A DNA stretch of 64,000 nucleotides, from assembly GCA_944324385.1 (NCBI GenBank), contig CALUWD010000001.1, positions 59,327 to 123,326 of the forward strand. Reading direction: 5' to 3'. The position numbers and the translations under genes are program-made. This DNA is from Candidatus Gastranaerophilales bacterium (GTDB taxonomy: Bacteria > Cyanobacteriota > Vampirovibrionia > Gastranaerophilales > Gastranaerophilaceae). A model generated the notes under the pieces. The model did not search any database. It worked only from the letters and a program-made list of their open reading frames with translations, and was not told the DNA's origin. Positions 8,891 to 17,784 of the stretch are shown here, one piece after another (within the stretch, counting starts at the first letter, position 1; each line of letters starts with the position of its first letter).

Positions 8891-8899
8891 AGTATAGCA
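8891..8899 (-). promoter_or_regulatory. Extended -10 promoter, possibly leaderless
   Basis: Read on the minus strand, TGCTATACT is an extended -10 element (TGn plus TATACT). It ends seven bases before the ATG at 8883. A start point at the usual distance would fall at or beside the A of the start codon. No convincing -35 hexamer is seen, which fits an extended -10 promoter. Confidence 0.5.
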
Positions 8900-8984
8900 T
8901 ATTTTTATAAAGCAAATATATTTTTCATATAAATATACTATGAATTTTTGTTGAATATTTAATAAACTGTTAATGTAGAGTGAT

Positions 8985-8990
8985 GGAGAG
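8985..8990 (+). promoter_or_regulatory. Shine-Dalgarno site that selects a TTG start
   Basis: GGAGAG lies five bases upstream of the TTG at 8996-8998 and decides that codon as the start of the beta-lactamase-like gene. The nearby ATG at 8983 is in another frame. Confidence 0.6.
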
Positions 8991-8995
8991 ATTTT

Positions 8996-10174
8996 TTGCC
9001 ACTACCGTTAAGACAACAAAATTATAATTATTCTGACTATGGAATGGTTAAAACCTATCCAAGGAGAATTTCTTGCAAAAAACAAAGGGTAAAAAAGACT
9101 AATCCTTTTGTAAAAATGTTTAGGTTTGCGCTTGCATCTTCTCTCTTGTGCACTTTCTCGTATTTAATTGCGCCAAAGTTGTATTGCGAATATTTTGAGC
9201 CACTTATTTTAAATCATGCTCTAAATCGAAATATTAAGCTTGATGCAAAACAATATACTTCGCAATACCTTAATTATCTTCATAATTCAGAATTATTTGG
9301 TCAAAATTTAATTGTGCCTACCAATAAGCACGTTAAAACAATTGTCCCTATAATTACCTCAGGTGAATTAACACTTATTAGTAAGCAAATTAACGATTTA
9401 TTTGCTAAATACCCTAATATGCATCCTTCGGTTTATGTTTGGGAATATTCTAGTGCAAAAGAAGTGAACGTTAACGCTGATGAAAAGTTCTCTGCTGCAA
9501 GTATAATAAAACTTCCAGTTCTTTTTGAGCTGTTCAGAAAAATTGACAGATGCGAGGCTGATGGCACAAATACTACGGTTTTATCAAAAAAACTTTTATA
9601 TGATTTTAAAAACAAAACTGCAGGTTCGGGTGAATTACAATTTGGGCCCTTGAACAAGTATTTTACCGTAGATTATTTAGCAAAAGTTATGATAACTCAT
9701 TCTGATAATTCGGCAACAAATATGTTGATAGAAGAAGCTGGTGGAATGGGCGCAATTAATTCCTCGATGCGTTCATTAGGTCTTGATAAAATTGAGCTTA
9801 ATAACAGATTGCCCGATTTAGAAGGCACAAATAAAATTAGCGCAAAACAGATTGCTACGCTTTTGTATAATCTGGATAATCCTAATTTTTTGAGTGATAA
9901 AAGTAAAATCACTATAAAAGAGTATATGGCAAATGTTAAAAATCGCAGTTTATTACAAGCAGGTTTGCCATCTGAGGCGATTTTAATACATAAAACAGGT
10001 GATATAGGTCAAATGCTTGGTGACGCTGGAATTGTTTATGCTCAAAATGGCAGAAAGTATATTGTCGTAGTTCTTGTTAAGCGTCCTCATAATGATTATA
10101 CTGCGCGTGATTTAATTCAAAAGACTTCTAAAATTATCTATGATAATATTAACTCGGATTCTGATTTGATTTAA
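8996..10174 (+). CDS. Class A beta-lactamase-like serine hydrolase lacking the general-base glutamate
   Basis: The 392-residue protein has a basic N-terminal tail, one membrane helix near residues 42-60 (FALASSLLCTFSYLIA), a linker, and a class A serine beta-lactamase/transpeptidase-like domain from about residue 130. Catalytic motifs are SIIK (SxxK), SDN in ITHSDNSATNML, and KTG in LIHKTGDIG. Aligned from SDN, the position of Glu166 falls on Leu and that of Asn170 on Glu, so efficient deacylation of beta-lactams is not expected. It may be a periplasmic peptidase or penicillin-binding protein tethered to the inner membrane. The start is TTG with GGAGAG five bases upstream. Confidence 0.85.
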   Translation: MPLPLRQQNYNYSDYGMVKTYPRRISCKKQRVKKTNPFVKMFRFALASSLLCTFSYLIAPKLYCEYFEPLILNHALNRNIKLDAKQYTSQYLNYLHNSELFGQNLIVPTNKHVKTIVPIITSGELTLISKQINDLFAKYPNMHPSVYVWEYSSAKEVNVNADEKFSAASIIKLPVLFELFRKIDRCEADGTNTTVLSKKLLYDFKNKTAGSGELQFGPLNKYFTVDYLAKVMITHSDNSATNMLIEEAGGMGAINSSMRSLGLDKIELNNRLPDLEGTNKISAKQIATLLYNLDNPNFLSDKSKITIKEYMANVKNRSLLQAGLPSEAILIHKTGDIGQMLGDAGIVYAQNGRKYIVVVLVKRPHNDYTARDLIQKTSKIIYDNINSDSDLI

Positions 10175-10200
10175 AAAAGCGGCTTGTTTAGCCGCTTTTT
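10174..10200. terminator. Bidirectional rho-independent terminator
   Basis: A perfect 10-bp stem (AAAAAGCGGC / GCCGCTTTTT) with a 7-base loop sits between the convergent beta-lactamase-like gene and aspS. The A tract on the left lets it also work for the minus strand. Confidence 0.85.
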
Positions 10201-10205
10201 ATATT

Positions 10206-11984
10206 TTAGTGAATTTTTGGAAGATTTCTGAGTTTTATGTGTAGTTCCCTTAACTGTTCCTCAGAAACATCGGATGGCGCTTGTGTCATCACACATTTTG
10301 CTTGAGCATTCTTTGGAAATGCAATTACATCTCTTATTGAATTAGCTCTTACAAGTAGTGCTACAAGTCTGTCTAAACCTAATGCTATACCGCCATGTGG
10401 AGGTGTGCCGTATTTAAATGCGTTAATCATAAATTCAAATTTATTATGAATTTCTTCTTCGCTTAATCCAAGAGCTTTAAAGGCTTTTTCTTGAATTTCT
10501 GGATCATGAATTCTTATCGAACCACCACCAAGTTCGTTTCCGTTGTATACAACATCATAAGCTATTGATTTTACATTTGCTTTATCTGTTTCAAGTTTGT
10601 CTAAATCTTCATATGCAGGCATTGTGAATGGGTGGTGAACGCTTACGTATCTGTCTTCTTCAGCTGAGTATTCAAATAACGGGAAGTCAACAACCCAAAG
10701 AAGGTCATGTTTTGATTTATCAATCATACCTAATCTGTCACCAAAGTATAATCTGAATCTGCCCAACACATCAAATACAACCTTGTGTGAGTCAGCTACA
10801 AAGAAAACTATATCGCCTTTTTGAGCGTCTGCTCTTTTTTGTATTTCATCGATTTGTTCTTGAGTTAAAAACTTGAATACAGGTGATTTTACGGTGCCAT
10901 CTTCCATATAAGTAACCCAAGCAAGACCTTTTGCGCCAAATGAAATTGCAAGATTTCTTACATCATCCATTTCTTTCCTTGAGTATCCTGCAATGCCCGG
11001 GATTTTGATTGCTCTTACCGTACCGCCTTTTTCTACAACAGACTTAAATGCTTCAAAAGTTGATGCTGCCATAATATCAGATACATCAAAAAGTTCTAAA
11101 CCAAATCTTGTATCAGGCTTGTCTGAGCCATATTTTTCCATTGCCTCTTTCCAAGTGAGTCTTTTAAATGGCGCTTGAACCTCAACACCTGCAGCTTTGA
11201 AGGCATCAACAATTAAGCCTTCTGCCATTTTAATAACGTCATCTTGCTTAACAAAGCTCATTTCTATATCAACTTGCGTAAATTCAGGTTGCCTATCTGC
11301 ACGCAAGTCTTCATCTCTGAAGCAACGTGCTATTTGATAGTATTTTTCAATACCGCCTACCATTAAAAGTTGTTTAAAAATTTGTGGTGATTGTGGTAGT
11401 GCGTAAAATTTGCCATCATGAACTCTGCTGGGCACAAGGTAATCACGAGCACCCTCAGGTGTTGCTTTTGTCAGGTTTGGTGTTTCTACTTCAAGAAAAT
11501 CGTTTTCATTTAAATAATTTCTTATTGCAGCAACAATTTTGTGTCTTAATGTCAGATTTGAAAGCATTTTTTCTCGTCTAATGTCTAAGTAACGATATTT
11601 CAGTCTTACTTCTTCAGACACATCCTCGTCATCAAGCACAAAAGGCAGCGCAATAGCTTTTGACAGAATTTCAATATTATCGGGATACATTTCAATTGTA
11701 CCTGTTTTTAATTTTTCATTTATAGTGTCATCAGGGCGTTTTGAAACTTTACCTGTCACTTGAACAACAAATTCGTTTCTTAATTGTTGAAATTTTTCAT
11801 ATACCTGAGGATTTACTTGCGGGTCGGCAACTACTTGAAAAAGACCGCTTCTGTCACGAACTTCAACGAAAATAATACCACCTAAATCTCGAACGGTTGA
11901 TACCCAGCCTGCAAGAGTGCATTCTTTGCCGATATATTCTTCATTTATTTGTGTGCAATTTTGTTTTTTGTAAGACAATTCCAT
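10206..11984 (-). CDS. aspS: Aspartyl-tRNA synthetase
   Basis: The 592-residue class II enzyme charges tRNA-Asp. It has the N-terminal OB anticodon-binding domain (residues 1-105, with GWVSTVRDLGG), motif 1 around EVETPNLT, and motif 2 with the family signature QSPQIFKQLLMVGG followed by ARCFRDED. The bacterial GAD insertion lies in the middle, and motif 3 near GIALGLDRLVALL completes the core. The length is normal for bacterial AspRS. A GAGGAT Shine-Dalgarno-like sequence precedes the ATG. It is monocistronic and divergent from metK. The window does not tell whether it is discriminating or also charges tRNA-Asn. Confidence 0.96.
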   Translation of the reverse strand: MELSYKKQNCTQINEEYIGKECTLAGWVSTVRDLGGIIFVEVRDRSGLFQVVADPQVNPQVYEKFQQLRNEFVVQVTGKVSKRPDDTINEKLKTGTIEMYPDNIEILSKAIALPFVLDDEDVSEEVRLKYRYLDIRREKMLSNLTLRHKIVAAIRNYLNENDFLEVETPNLTKATPEGARDYLVPSRVHDGKFYALPQSPQIFKQLLMVGGIEKYYQIARCFRDEDLRADRQPEFTQVDIEMSFVKQDDVIKMAEGLIVDAFKAAGVEVQAPFKRLTWKEAMEKYGSDKPDTRFGLELFDVSDIMAASTFEAFKSVVEKGGTVRAIKIPGIAGYSRKEMDDVRNLAISFGAKGLAWVTYMEDGTVKSPVFKFLTQEQIDEIQKRADAQKGDIVFFVADSHKVVFDVLGRFRLYFGDRLGMIDKSKHDLLWVVDFPLFEYSAEEDRYVSVHHPFTMPAYEDLDKLETDKANVKSIAYDVVYNGNELGGGSIRIHDPEIQEKAFKALGLSEEEIHNKFEFMINAFKYGTPPHGGIALGLDRLVALLVRANSIRDVIAFPKNAQAKCVMTQAPSDVSEEQLRELHIKLRNLPKIH

Positions 11985-12040
11985 ACTTTCTAATCCTCAT
12001 AAATTCTCTTTATAAAGTAATTATAAAATAAAAATATTAT

Positions 12041-12068
12041 TTGACCACGATTTTTTTTAAGCTACACT
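12041..12068 (+). promoter_or_regulatory. Putative metK promoter
   Basis: TTGACC (12041-12046) and TACACT (12063-12068) are 16 bases apart. A start near 12075 leaves a leader of about 27 bases that contains GGAG (12089-12092). The leader is too short for a SAM riboswitch. Confidence 0.5.
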
Positions 12069-12101
12069 AATATTGTTATATTTTAATTGGAGTGAGTATT
12101 A

Positions 12102-13367
12102 ATGGCATTAAAAAATTTTTTATTCACATCTGAATCTGTAACAGAAGGTCATCCTGACAAGGTTTGCGACCAAATTTCTGATGCTATTTTAGATGAATTT
12201 TTAACTAAAGACCCAAAATCAAGAGTTGCAGCTGAAACTACAGTAACTACAGGTATGGCCCTTGTTTGTGGTGAAATTACATCAAACTGCTATGTTGATA
12301 TTCCATCGGTTGTTAGAAATACAATTAAATCAATTGGTTACAACGGTGAAGAAGGCGGCGGTTTTGATTATAAAACATGTGCTGTTTTAACAAGTATAGA
12401 TGAACAATCAAGTGATATTGCTGGCGGTGTAAATAAAGCACTTGAAACAAGAAGCGATAATGCTGATACATCAAAAGACGAAACACTTGATATAGGTGCA
12501 GGCGATCAGGGTATAATGTTTGGTTATGCTTGTAATGAAACACCCGAACTTATGCCTCTGCCTATTTCGCTTGCTCATAGGTTAGCTTTTCAACTTTCAA
12601 AAGTTAGAAAAAACAGAACTGTTAATTATTTAAGACCTGATGGCAAATCTCAGGTTACTGTTGAATATGTTGATGGAAAACCTGCAAGGATTGATACAAT
12701 TGTTATTTCTACTCAACATGACCCTGAAATTAACGGAATAACAGATAACCAAAAAATTCAGGCGCAAATCCGTGAAGATATGATTAAATACGTCATTGAA
12801 CCAGTATTTGCAAATGACGCAATTAAACCTGATTCAACAACTAAATATTTAATTAACCCCTCAGGTAGATTTGTAATCGGTGGCCCTCAGGGTGATGCCG
12901 GTTTAACAGGTAGAAAGATTATTGTTGATACTTATGGTGGCTATGCTCGTCATGGCGGCGGTGCTTTTTCTGGTAAAGACCCAACAAAAGTTGACCGTTC
13001 AGCTGCATATGCTGCACGCTGGGTTGCAAAAAACATCGTAGCTGCGGGCTTAGCTGAAAAATGTGAAGTTGAACTAGCTTATGCTATTGGTGTAAGTCGT
13101 CCTGTTTCAGTGCTTGTAGATACTTTCGATACAGGTAAGATTGATGATGAATGTCTTGCAAAATTAGTTGAAAAGAATTTTGATTTAAGACCTGCTGCAA
13201 TTATTAAACAGTTTGATTTGAGAAATCTACCAGCTAAAAACGGCGGCAAATTCTATCAAAGACTTGCTGCGTACGGTCACATAGGAAGAACAGATTTTGA
13301 TGTACCATGGGAAGATACATCAATGGCTGCAAAATTAAAAGAACAAGCTTTGGCTTGTACTAAATAG
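12102..13367 (+). CDS. metK: S-adenosylmethionine synthetase
   Basis: The 421-residue protein makes AdoMet from methionine and ATP. The N-terminal [20 protein letters not shown] carries the ATP and metal ligands. The central signature [12 protein letters not shown] and the C-terminal [19 protein letters not shown] loop are both intact. It is slightly longer than the usual 385-400 residues because of small insertions. It has its own promoter, a GGAG ribosome site and a strong terminator, so it is probably monocistronic. Confidence 0.97.
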   Translation: MALKNFLFTSESVTEGHPDKVCDQISDAILDEFLTKDPKSRVAAETTVTTGMALVCGEITSNCYVDIPSVVRNTIKSIGYNGEEGGGFDYKTCAVLTSIDEQSSDIAGGVNKALETRSDNADTSKDETLDIGAGDQGIMFGYACNETPELMPLPISLAHRLAFQLSKVRKNRTVNYLRPDGKSQVTVEYVDGKPARIDTIVISTQHDPEINGITDNQKIQAQIREDMIKYVIEPVFANDAIKPDSTTKYLINPSGRFVIGGPQGDAGLTGRKIIVDTYGGYARHGGGAFSGKDPTKVDRSAAYAARWVAKNIVAAGLAEKCEVELAYAIGVSRPVSVLVDTFDTGKIDDECLAKLVEKNFDLRPAAIIKQFDLRNLPAKNGGKFYQRLAAYGHIGRTDFDVPWEDTSMAAKLKEQALACTK

Positions 13368-13375
13368 TTTAAGTC

Positions 13376-13404
13376 AGGCGGCACAAGTGGTGTGCCGCCT
13401 TTTT
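13376..13404 (+). terminator. Rho-independent terminator after metK
   Basis: A perfect 10-bp GC-rich stem (AGGCGGCACA / TGTGCCGCCT) with a 5-base loop is followed by a short T tract. It ends seven bases before the DUF721 gene, so that gene needs readthrough or a promoter inside this element. Confidence 0.85.
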
Positions 13405-13410
13405 AGTTTT

Positions 13411-13926
13411 ATGAGTGATAATTTTTCAAATATTTCTGATATTATTGGTGATAATTTTTTTGATTCCAAAAAAGCACAAATTGCCCTGAAACATTCAACA
13501 ATTTTTTCATTTTGGGAACAAATTGTAGGTAAAAAATTTATAAATTCATCTAAACCAATGTCTATAAGGAATTTTAAACTGTATGTGAGTTGTGAAAATT
13601 CTTTTGTTTTACAAGAGCTAATGATGTACAAAAAAGTGTTGTTAAAAAAGCTTTTGCCATACTCTAGTGCTCTTGGAGTAGAGATTTCAGATATTTTATT
13701 TGAATATAAGAATTGGAATCCTAATAGAGAAATGTTTCAAGCAGGAGATGATTTTCCTGATTTTTATTCAAATGATGAATTGTCAAAGGTGAATATCGAT
13801 TTAAAAGCTTTTGAGCAAGTGTTTAAAAATATTGAAAACAGCTCTTATTTAAATGAAGAACAAAAAGAAAAATTTAAAAATAAAATTATAAAACTACAAC
13901 AGGCAAAAAAAATGCGTTTTTTGTAA
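13411..13926 (+). CDS. DUF721 (DciA-like) protein
   Basis: The 171-residue protein contains a DUF721 domain at about residues 25-100, recognisable by FWEQIVGKKF, the basic IRNFKLYVSC strand and the SFVLQELMMYKKVLLKKL helix. DciA proteins of this family load the replicative helicase in bacteria without DnaC/DnaI. Whether this one does so is inference. The C-terminal 70 residues are acidic and helical. The ATG at 13411 is preferred over an in-frame GTG at 13387, which would fall inside the terminator hairpin. It is followed by a ClpX-type zinc-finger gene. Confidence 0.8.
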   Translation: MSDNFSNISDIIGDNFFDSKKAQIALKHSTIFSFWEQIVGKKFINSSKPMSIRNFKLYVSCENSFVLQELMMYKKVLLKKLLPYSSALGVEISDILFEYKNWNPNREMFQAGDDFPDFYSNDELSKVNIDLKAFEQVFKNIENSSYLNEEQKEKFKNKIIKLQQAKKMRFL

Positions 13927-13988
13927 ATTCCTTGTAATGTTTTAAAAAAATGTATAAAATAGTTATAGTACAGATTTTAAGGTTTTGT

Positions 13989-14255
13989 ATGAGTGAAAAA
14001 GAAAAAAAAGTTGTTTCAATAGGTTCAAAGGCAAAAAAACAAGCAGAATCTAAAGATACGCCAAAAGTTGAGCTTGAATATTGCAGTTTTTGTGGCAGAC
14101 CAAATACAATGGTGCCAAAATTGGTAAAGGGTCCAGGGGTCAATATTTGCTCAGAATGTACACTTATTGCTGTTCAGTATTTAATTCTACAAGATGGCGC
14201 ATTGTCTGCTGAGGCTCAGAGGATAATTGATATGCTCTGGGGCACAAAAAAATGA
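13989..14255 (+). CDS. Stand-alone ClpX-type zinc-binding domain protein
   Basis: The 88-residue protein has a basic N-terminal 30 residues and then a C4 zinc-binding module. The module reads YCSFCGRPNTMVPKLVKGPG and then ICSEC, the same pattern as the N-terminal zinc domain of ClpX, which binds substrates and adaptors. No AAA+ domain follows. The ATG at 13989 is chosen because the 13 codons before it are hydrophobic and atypical. The stop overlaps the start of the next gene by four bases (ATGA). It may be a ClpX adaptor or competitor, but there is no direct support for this. Confidence 0.8.
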   Translation: MSEKEKKVVSIGSKAKKQAESKDTPKVELEYCSFCGRPNTMVPKLVKGPGVNICSECTLIAVQYLILQDGALSAEAQRIIDMLWGTKK

Positions 14256-15889
14256 GTAAATATTCCAAAATTCAACTCAGGGGGCTTGTACTGCAAGCTG
14301 TTTTAAAGTTTAAAGATTGTAATTTACCAAACGATAAAGAAATTAAATCTTGCATTAAATTTTTGAATGACTTGGATGAGAAAGAATTTGTAGTAAGTTT
14401 ATTGTTAAAAGAGATTTCTCCTCATTCAACTCAGTATGATAGTATTTTAACGCTTTTGCTGTTTAGTGTTAGTGACGAGAAAACATTGTCTGAGCAAATT
14501 TTCAAGTTGCTTAATGATAAAAATATTTCAGATTTTAAAAAAATGCATCTGATTAATATTTTGCGCGAAAGTGGTCAAAGTATTGATTACAACTTTATAC
14601 AAACCCATATTGACAATCCGGATGCAATAATTGACAGTGAAACAAAAAAATTTCTGCAAGATGCGCAGTTGAGTCCTGAAGTTTTAATAGACTTTTTTGA
14701 TTTTTATTTTACTGTAAATGCCGATGATAAAAGCATGCTTGTAAATTCTATTATTAATGATTATTCAGGAGATGAACTTGCAAACATTCTAGAACCCTTT
14801 GCATATTTTTACCCTACCATTTGTGTCGATGAAAATATTTTAAATGCATATTTAGAATCTAAGTCTTATTTAGCACTTAAACCTTTAAAGTGGTGTAGTG
14901 AGCATTTGAGTGACGATAATTTATTAAAAATTGCAAAAAAGAACTATAAGAAAATGCTACTGTTGGGTCTGGACGAAAATAAAAAAGATTGCGAAATATT
15001 TTCAAATTTCTTGTCTGATTCTAAGCCTATTAATTTTTGGTTTTCGTGCGCTGATGGCAATTCAAATATTTCTTGCGTGTTTGCGCGACACAAGAGAAAT
15101 GGCTATATTCAGACTTTTTTTACTGTTTTTAACTTGAGCAGCGGGCCGATTGCTTCCTTTGGTTTTAATGAAATAACAAAACGTGATTTTAATGTTATAT
15201 TAATGAGATTTTTTAAATCTTCACTTCACGCAAAGATATCATTAAAGGACGGAAAGACAATATTTGACACATTGACTTCAAGAGGCTGGAAAGATAATGT
15301 AAAAATTCCCTATGAGTTTGTTTGTTGGCGTCGTTTAACATATGATATTGAGCAAAATTCGTCTTGTTTTTCAGAGTTATTGACCAAAGGTTTAAAAAAA
15401 ATATCTGTTAATAAAAAAGTTGTAAGCGAGTTTCTTAATACTGATTTATTTTCAAGTTGGTTTTTTAACTGCAAAAAGGCACCCCCTATTTTAGAGGTTA
15501 TTGAAACTCTTGTGCAAAATATGCCAAATGACATTGATGAAATTAATTTAATGGTTGAAATTGCTGCTAATAAGCTTTTTTCAGATTTAAATTTTAAAAA
15601 TAAATTTATTGAAAAGATACTTTTTCAATCTTATATTCTTTTAAAATCTAATATGCCAAATGCTGCAAATTCTTTATATAGCTTGACTTTTGATGATAAT
15701 CTTGTATTTGAATTTTTATTGACAATTATAAAGAAAAGTTTGTATTTTTATTTTATAAATGAAATGTATGAGCAGGAAAATATTTCGTCAAATATTTTTT
15801 CAAAAAATGCTGGCGATGTACAACATTGCGATACTGCAAAAAGGATACTTAAAGTCATAGAGGAACAATGGGTATTAAAGGAAGAATAG
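14252..15889 (+). CDS. Large predicted helical-repeat protein of unknown function
   Basis: The 545-residue cytoplasmic protein has no signal peptide or membrane segment. Residues 1-240 and 380-540 look like alpha-solenoid repeats (for example KEFVVSLLLKEISP and EIFKLLND-type helices). Residues 255-370 contain beta-like stretches (INFWFSCADGNSNISCVFARHKRNGYIQTFFTVFN in pieces) that could be a separate globular domain. It starts inside the stop of the zinc-finger gene and its 3' end overlaps ruvX by 22 bases, so it belongs to a tight operon with DUF721, the zinc finger, ruvX and DUF1292. The family is not recognised. Confidence 0.8.
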   Translation: MSKYSKIQLRGLVLQAVLKFKDCNLPNDKEIKSCIKFLNDLDEKEFVVSLLLKEISPHSTQYDSILTLLLFSVSDEKTLSEQIFKLLNDKNISDFKKMHLINILRESGQSIDYNFIQTHIDNPDAIIDSETKKFLQDAQLSPEVLIDFFDFYFTVNADDKSMLVNSIINDYSGDELANILEPFAYFYPTICVDENILNAYLESKSYLALKPLKWCSEHLSDDNLLKIAKKNYKKMLLLGLDENKKDCEIFSNFLSDSKPINFWFSCADGNSNISCVFARHKRNGYIQTFFTVFNLSSGPIASFGFNEITKRDFNVILMRFFKSSLHAKISLKDGKTIFDTLTSRGWKDNVKIPYEFVCWRRLTYDIEQNSSCFSELLTKGLKKISVNKKVVSEFLNTDLFSSWFFNCKKAPPILEVIETLVQNMPNDIDEINLMVEIAANKLFSDLNFKNKFIEKILFQSYILLKSNMPNAANSLYSLTFDDNLVFEFLLTIIKKSLYFYFINEMYEQENISSNIFSKNAGDVQHCDTAKRILKVIEEQWVLKEE

Positions 15890-16296
15890 TTGCGCTAGAC
15901 ATCGGGACTAAAAGGATTGGTGTTGCAGTTTGCGATCCAATGTGGATTGTTGTTTCTAAAGTTGGACTTGTTGAGAGGAAGAACACCCCTAGTGGTGACC
16001 AAATGGCCCTTGATGAAATCAAAAAAATATGCGATGAATATAATACAAAAACAATACTTATAGGCGTCCCATACAATATGGACGGCACATTAGGTTTTCA
16101 AGCAGAAAATTGCATCAATTTTATTAAACCCCTTGAAGGTGAGTATAAGATTTTATATCATGATGAAAGGCTTAGTTCTTTTGAGGCCGAAGAAATCCTT
16201 AAAAAAGAAGGGAAAAAATACACAAAAAACAAAGGTTTGGTAGATGTTCTAAGTGCATGCATAATATTGCAAGATTACATAAATGAAAAGGGATAA
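15868..16296 (+). CDS. ruvX: YqgF/RuvX family nuclease (putative pre-16S rRNA nuclease)
   Basis: The 142-residue RNase H-fold protein has the YqgF marks: an N-terminal IVALDIGTKRIGVAVCD with the first catalytic aspartate, TILIGVPYNMDG, and HDERLSSFEAEEIL with the following acidic residues near residue 100-110. The family is credited with 16S rRNA 5'-end maturation and was earlier proposed as a Holliday-junction resolvase. It overlaps the upstream large gene by 22 bases and is followed after two bases by a DUF1292 gene. The ruvX-DUF1292 pair is also common in Firmicutes. Confidence 0.92.
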   Translation: MGIKGRIVALDIGTKRIGVAVCDPMWIVVSKVGLVERKNTPSGDQMALDEIKKICDEYNTKTILIGVPYNMDGTLGFQAENCINFIKPLEGEYKILYHDERLSSFEAEEILKKEGKKYTKNKGLVDVLSACIILQDYINEKG

Positions 16297-16298
16297 CA

Positions 16299-16565
16299 AT
16301 GAAAGAAAATGAATTTGAGATTATAAAGACAATTGGTGAAAATGGCGAAGAAATTGAGCTAAAATTAATTGATATTGTAAATGTTAATGATGTCGATTAT
16401 GCACTTTTAGTGCCTGCTAACACTGATGTAGACAGTGATGAAGAATGCGAAATTGCTCTTATGAGGTTAAAGGAAAATAACTCCGAATATGTCTTTGAAA
16501 CAATAGAGGACGATGATGAGTTTGAACTTGTATCTCAAGCCATAATTGAAGATGAGGCAAATTAA
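16299..16565 (+). CDS. DUF1292 family protein
   Basis: The 88-residue acidic protein matches the DUF1292 (YrzB-like) pattern: an N-terminal strand, then IELKLIDIVNVNDVDYALLVP, then acidic strands and EYVFETIEDDDEFELV near the end. The family function is unknown. In Firmicutes it sits next to ruvX, as here. It is the last gene of the 13.4-16.6 kb operon, and its stop lies one base from the stop of the convergent DUF2229 gene with no hairpin between. Confidence 0.85.
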   Translation: MKENEFEIIKTIGENGEEIELKLIDIVNVNDVDYALLVPANTDVDSDEECEIALMRLKENNSEYVFETIEDDDEFELVSQAIIEDEAN

Positions 16566-16566
16566 G

Positions 16567-17646
16567 TTATTTGCCCAAGCTCATAACATTTGTTATTTCG
16601 CTCAAGGTTTTGGTGTTTTCTTGAATTTCACCATCAAGTTGCGTACTTAGCTTTACTCTTTTGTTTCTGAAAAGCATATCACAGAATGCTTCAAGCCTTG
16701 TAACAAAACCTGCTTCGCCTGTGTGCTCGTCTATTGAAAGATTTAAAAGTGGTTTTTGGAAATTTTTTGCTTTTCTTTTAATGTCTTCAATCATAAGTGA
16801 ATCAGGCCCACAACCAAAGGCTGTTATCGTGATGATGCCATCAATTTTATTGTCTTTTAAGTAGTGTCCTGCACATCCTGTAACTTCCATTTGATTTGCC
16901 CAGTACGGTGTTGTATCAAGCGCACAAATCCCGCTTTGCAGTTCGCCATCAGTTAGTTGGTATGCGCTGTGCACAACAACACCCATATTTTTTAGCTTTT
17001 TAAATATGTCCATGCAAGCTTTTTTGTCATATATATTGTAACCATGGGCAACAAGTGCAATATGAATAACGCCTTGAGAGTCTTCTGACTTTGGTGCAAT
17101 TACAACTTTTCCTTCCATGGCATTTTTAAGAGCTTCTTCAAAACTTAGGCCCTGCTGCATCATTACTCTAAAGTTATTTTGAACAACAAAACCAGCCCTA
17201 GAGGCTTCTTTTATGAGTTTTTCATTGGTTATGCCAAAGGGTTTAACCGCTTGTTTTAAAAATTCATAAAGTCCAAGATTTTTTTCAGATTTATCTAAGG
17301 TCGCCTCTATTATTTCAAAGTCGCCTTTTACAACATTTCTTATTAAATCCGGCAATCCTCTGATTTTTGAACAGTTATAAATTTTTGGGGCAATTGATTG
17401 AATAGATGGAACAAATATTTTTTTAATACCTTTGTTTACAAGCTCTACAATGTGACCGACATATATTTTTATAGGGAGGCAAGTCTCTGTTACCACAAGG
17501 GATGAACCTTGAGATAAGGTTTTTTTAGTAGTGGGTGCGCTTAGAACAATTTCAATTCCTAAATGATTAAAAAAGCCCCAGTAATATGGAAAATAGTTAT
17601 AGTATGATAATGCTCTAGCTATGCCGATTTGTTTTTTTTGTTTCAT
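16567..17646 (-). CDS. DUF2229 acyl-CoA dehydratase activase-related protein, stand-alone
   Basis: The 359-residue cytoplasmic protein matches the DUF2229 segment that normally follows two BadF-type ATPase domains in 1400-residue activase-like proteins, or occurs alone. Visible marks are the N-terminal IGIARALSYYNYFPYYWGFF, ETCLPIKIYVGHI with a conserved cysteine, PSIQSIAPKIYNCSKIRGLP, and ITAFGCGPDSLMIEDI. The conserved cysteines suggest iron-sulfur binding as in 2-hydroxyacyl-CoA dehydratase components. No ATPase partner lies in the window. A GATGGAGAT ribosome site precedes the ATG. Confidence 0.85.
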   Translation of the reverse strand: MKQKKQIGIARALSYYNYFPYYWGFFNHLGIEIVLSAPTTKKTLSQGSSLVVTETCLPIKIYVGHIVELVNKGIKKIFVPSIQSIAPKIYNCSKIRGLPDLIRNVVKGDFEIIEATLDKSEKNLGLYEFLKQAVKPFGITNEKLIKEASRAGFVVQNNFRVMMQQGLSFEEALKNAMEGKVVIAPKSEDSQGVIHIALVAHGYNIYDKKACMDIFKKLKNMGVVVHSAYQLTDGELQSGICALDTTPYWANQMEVTGCAGHYLKDNKIDGIITITAFGCGPDSLMIEDIKRKAKNFQKPLLNLSIDEHTGEAGFVTRLEAFCDMLFRNKRVKLSTQLDGEIQENTKTLSEITNVMSLGK

Positions 17647-17784
17647 TTAAATCTCCATCTTTACTTATATAATACTTGAAACAATATTTTTTTGCACATA
17701 AGTTTGTAACAATTAGTTAATTAAACAAGTTTTTAGGGTCAATTATTTGTGTTATTGTTTTTTATAAAATACATAGGAAGAATT

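Noticed and set aside
11985..12101. Possible SAM riboswitch before metK
   Set aside because: Only 117 bases separate aspS and metK. They hold a plain promoter and ribosome site, with no aptamer-like stems.
13387..13410. Upstream GTG start for the DUF721 gene
   Set aside because: It lies inside the metK terminator hairpin, and the added residues are not part of the family.
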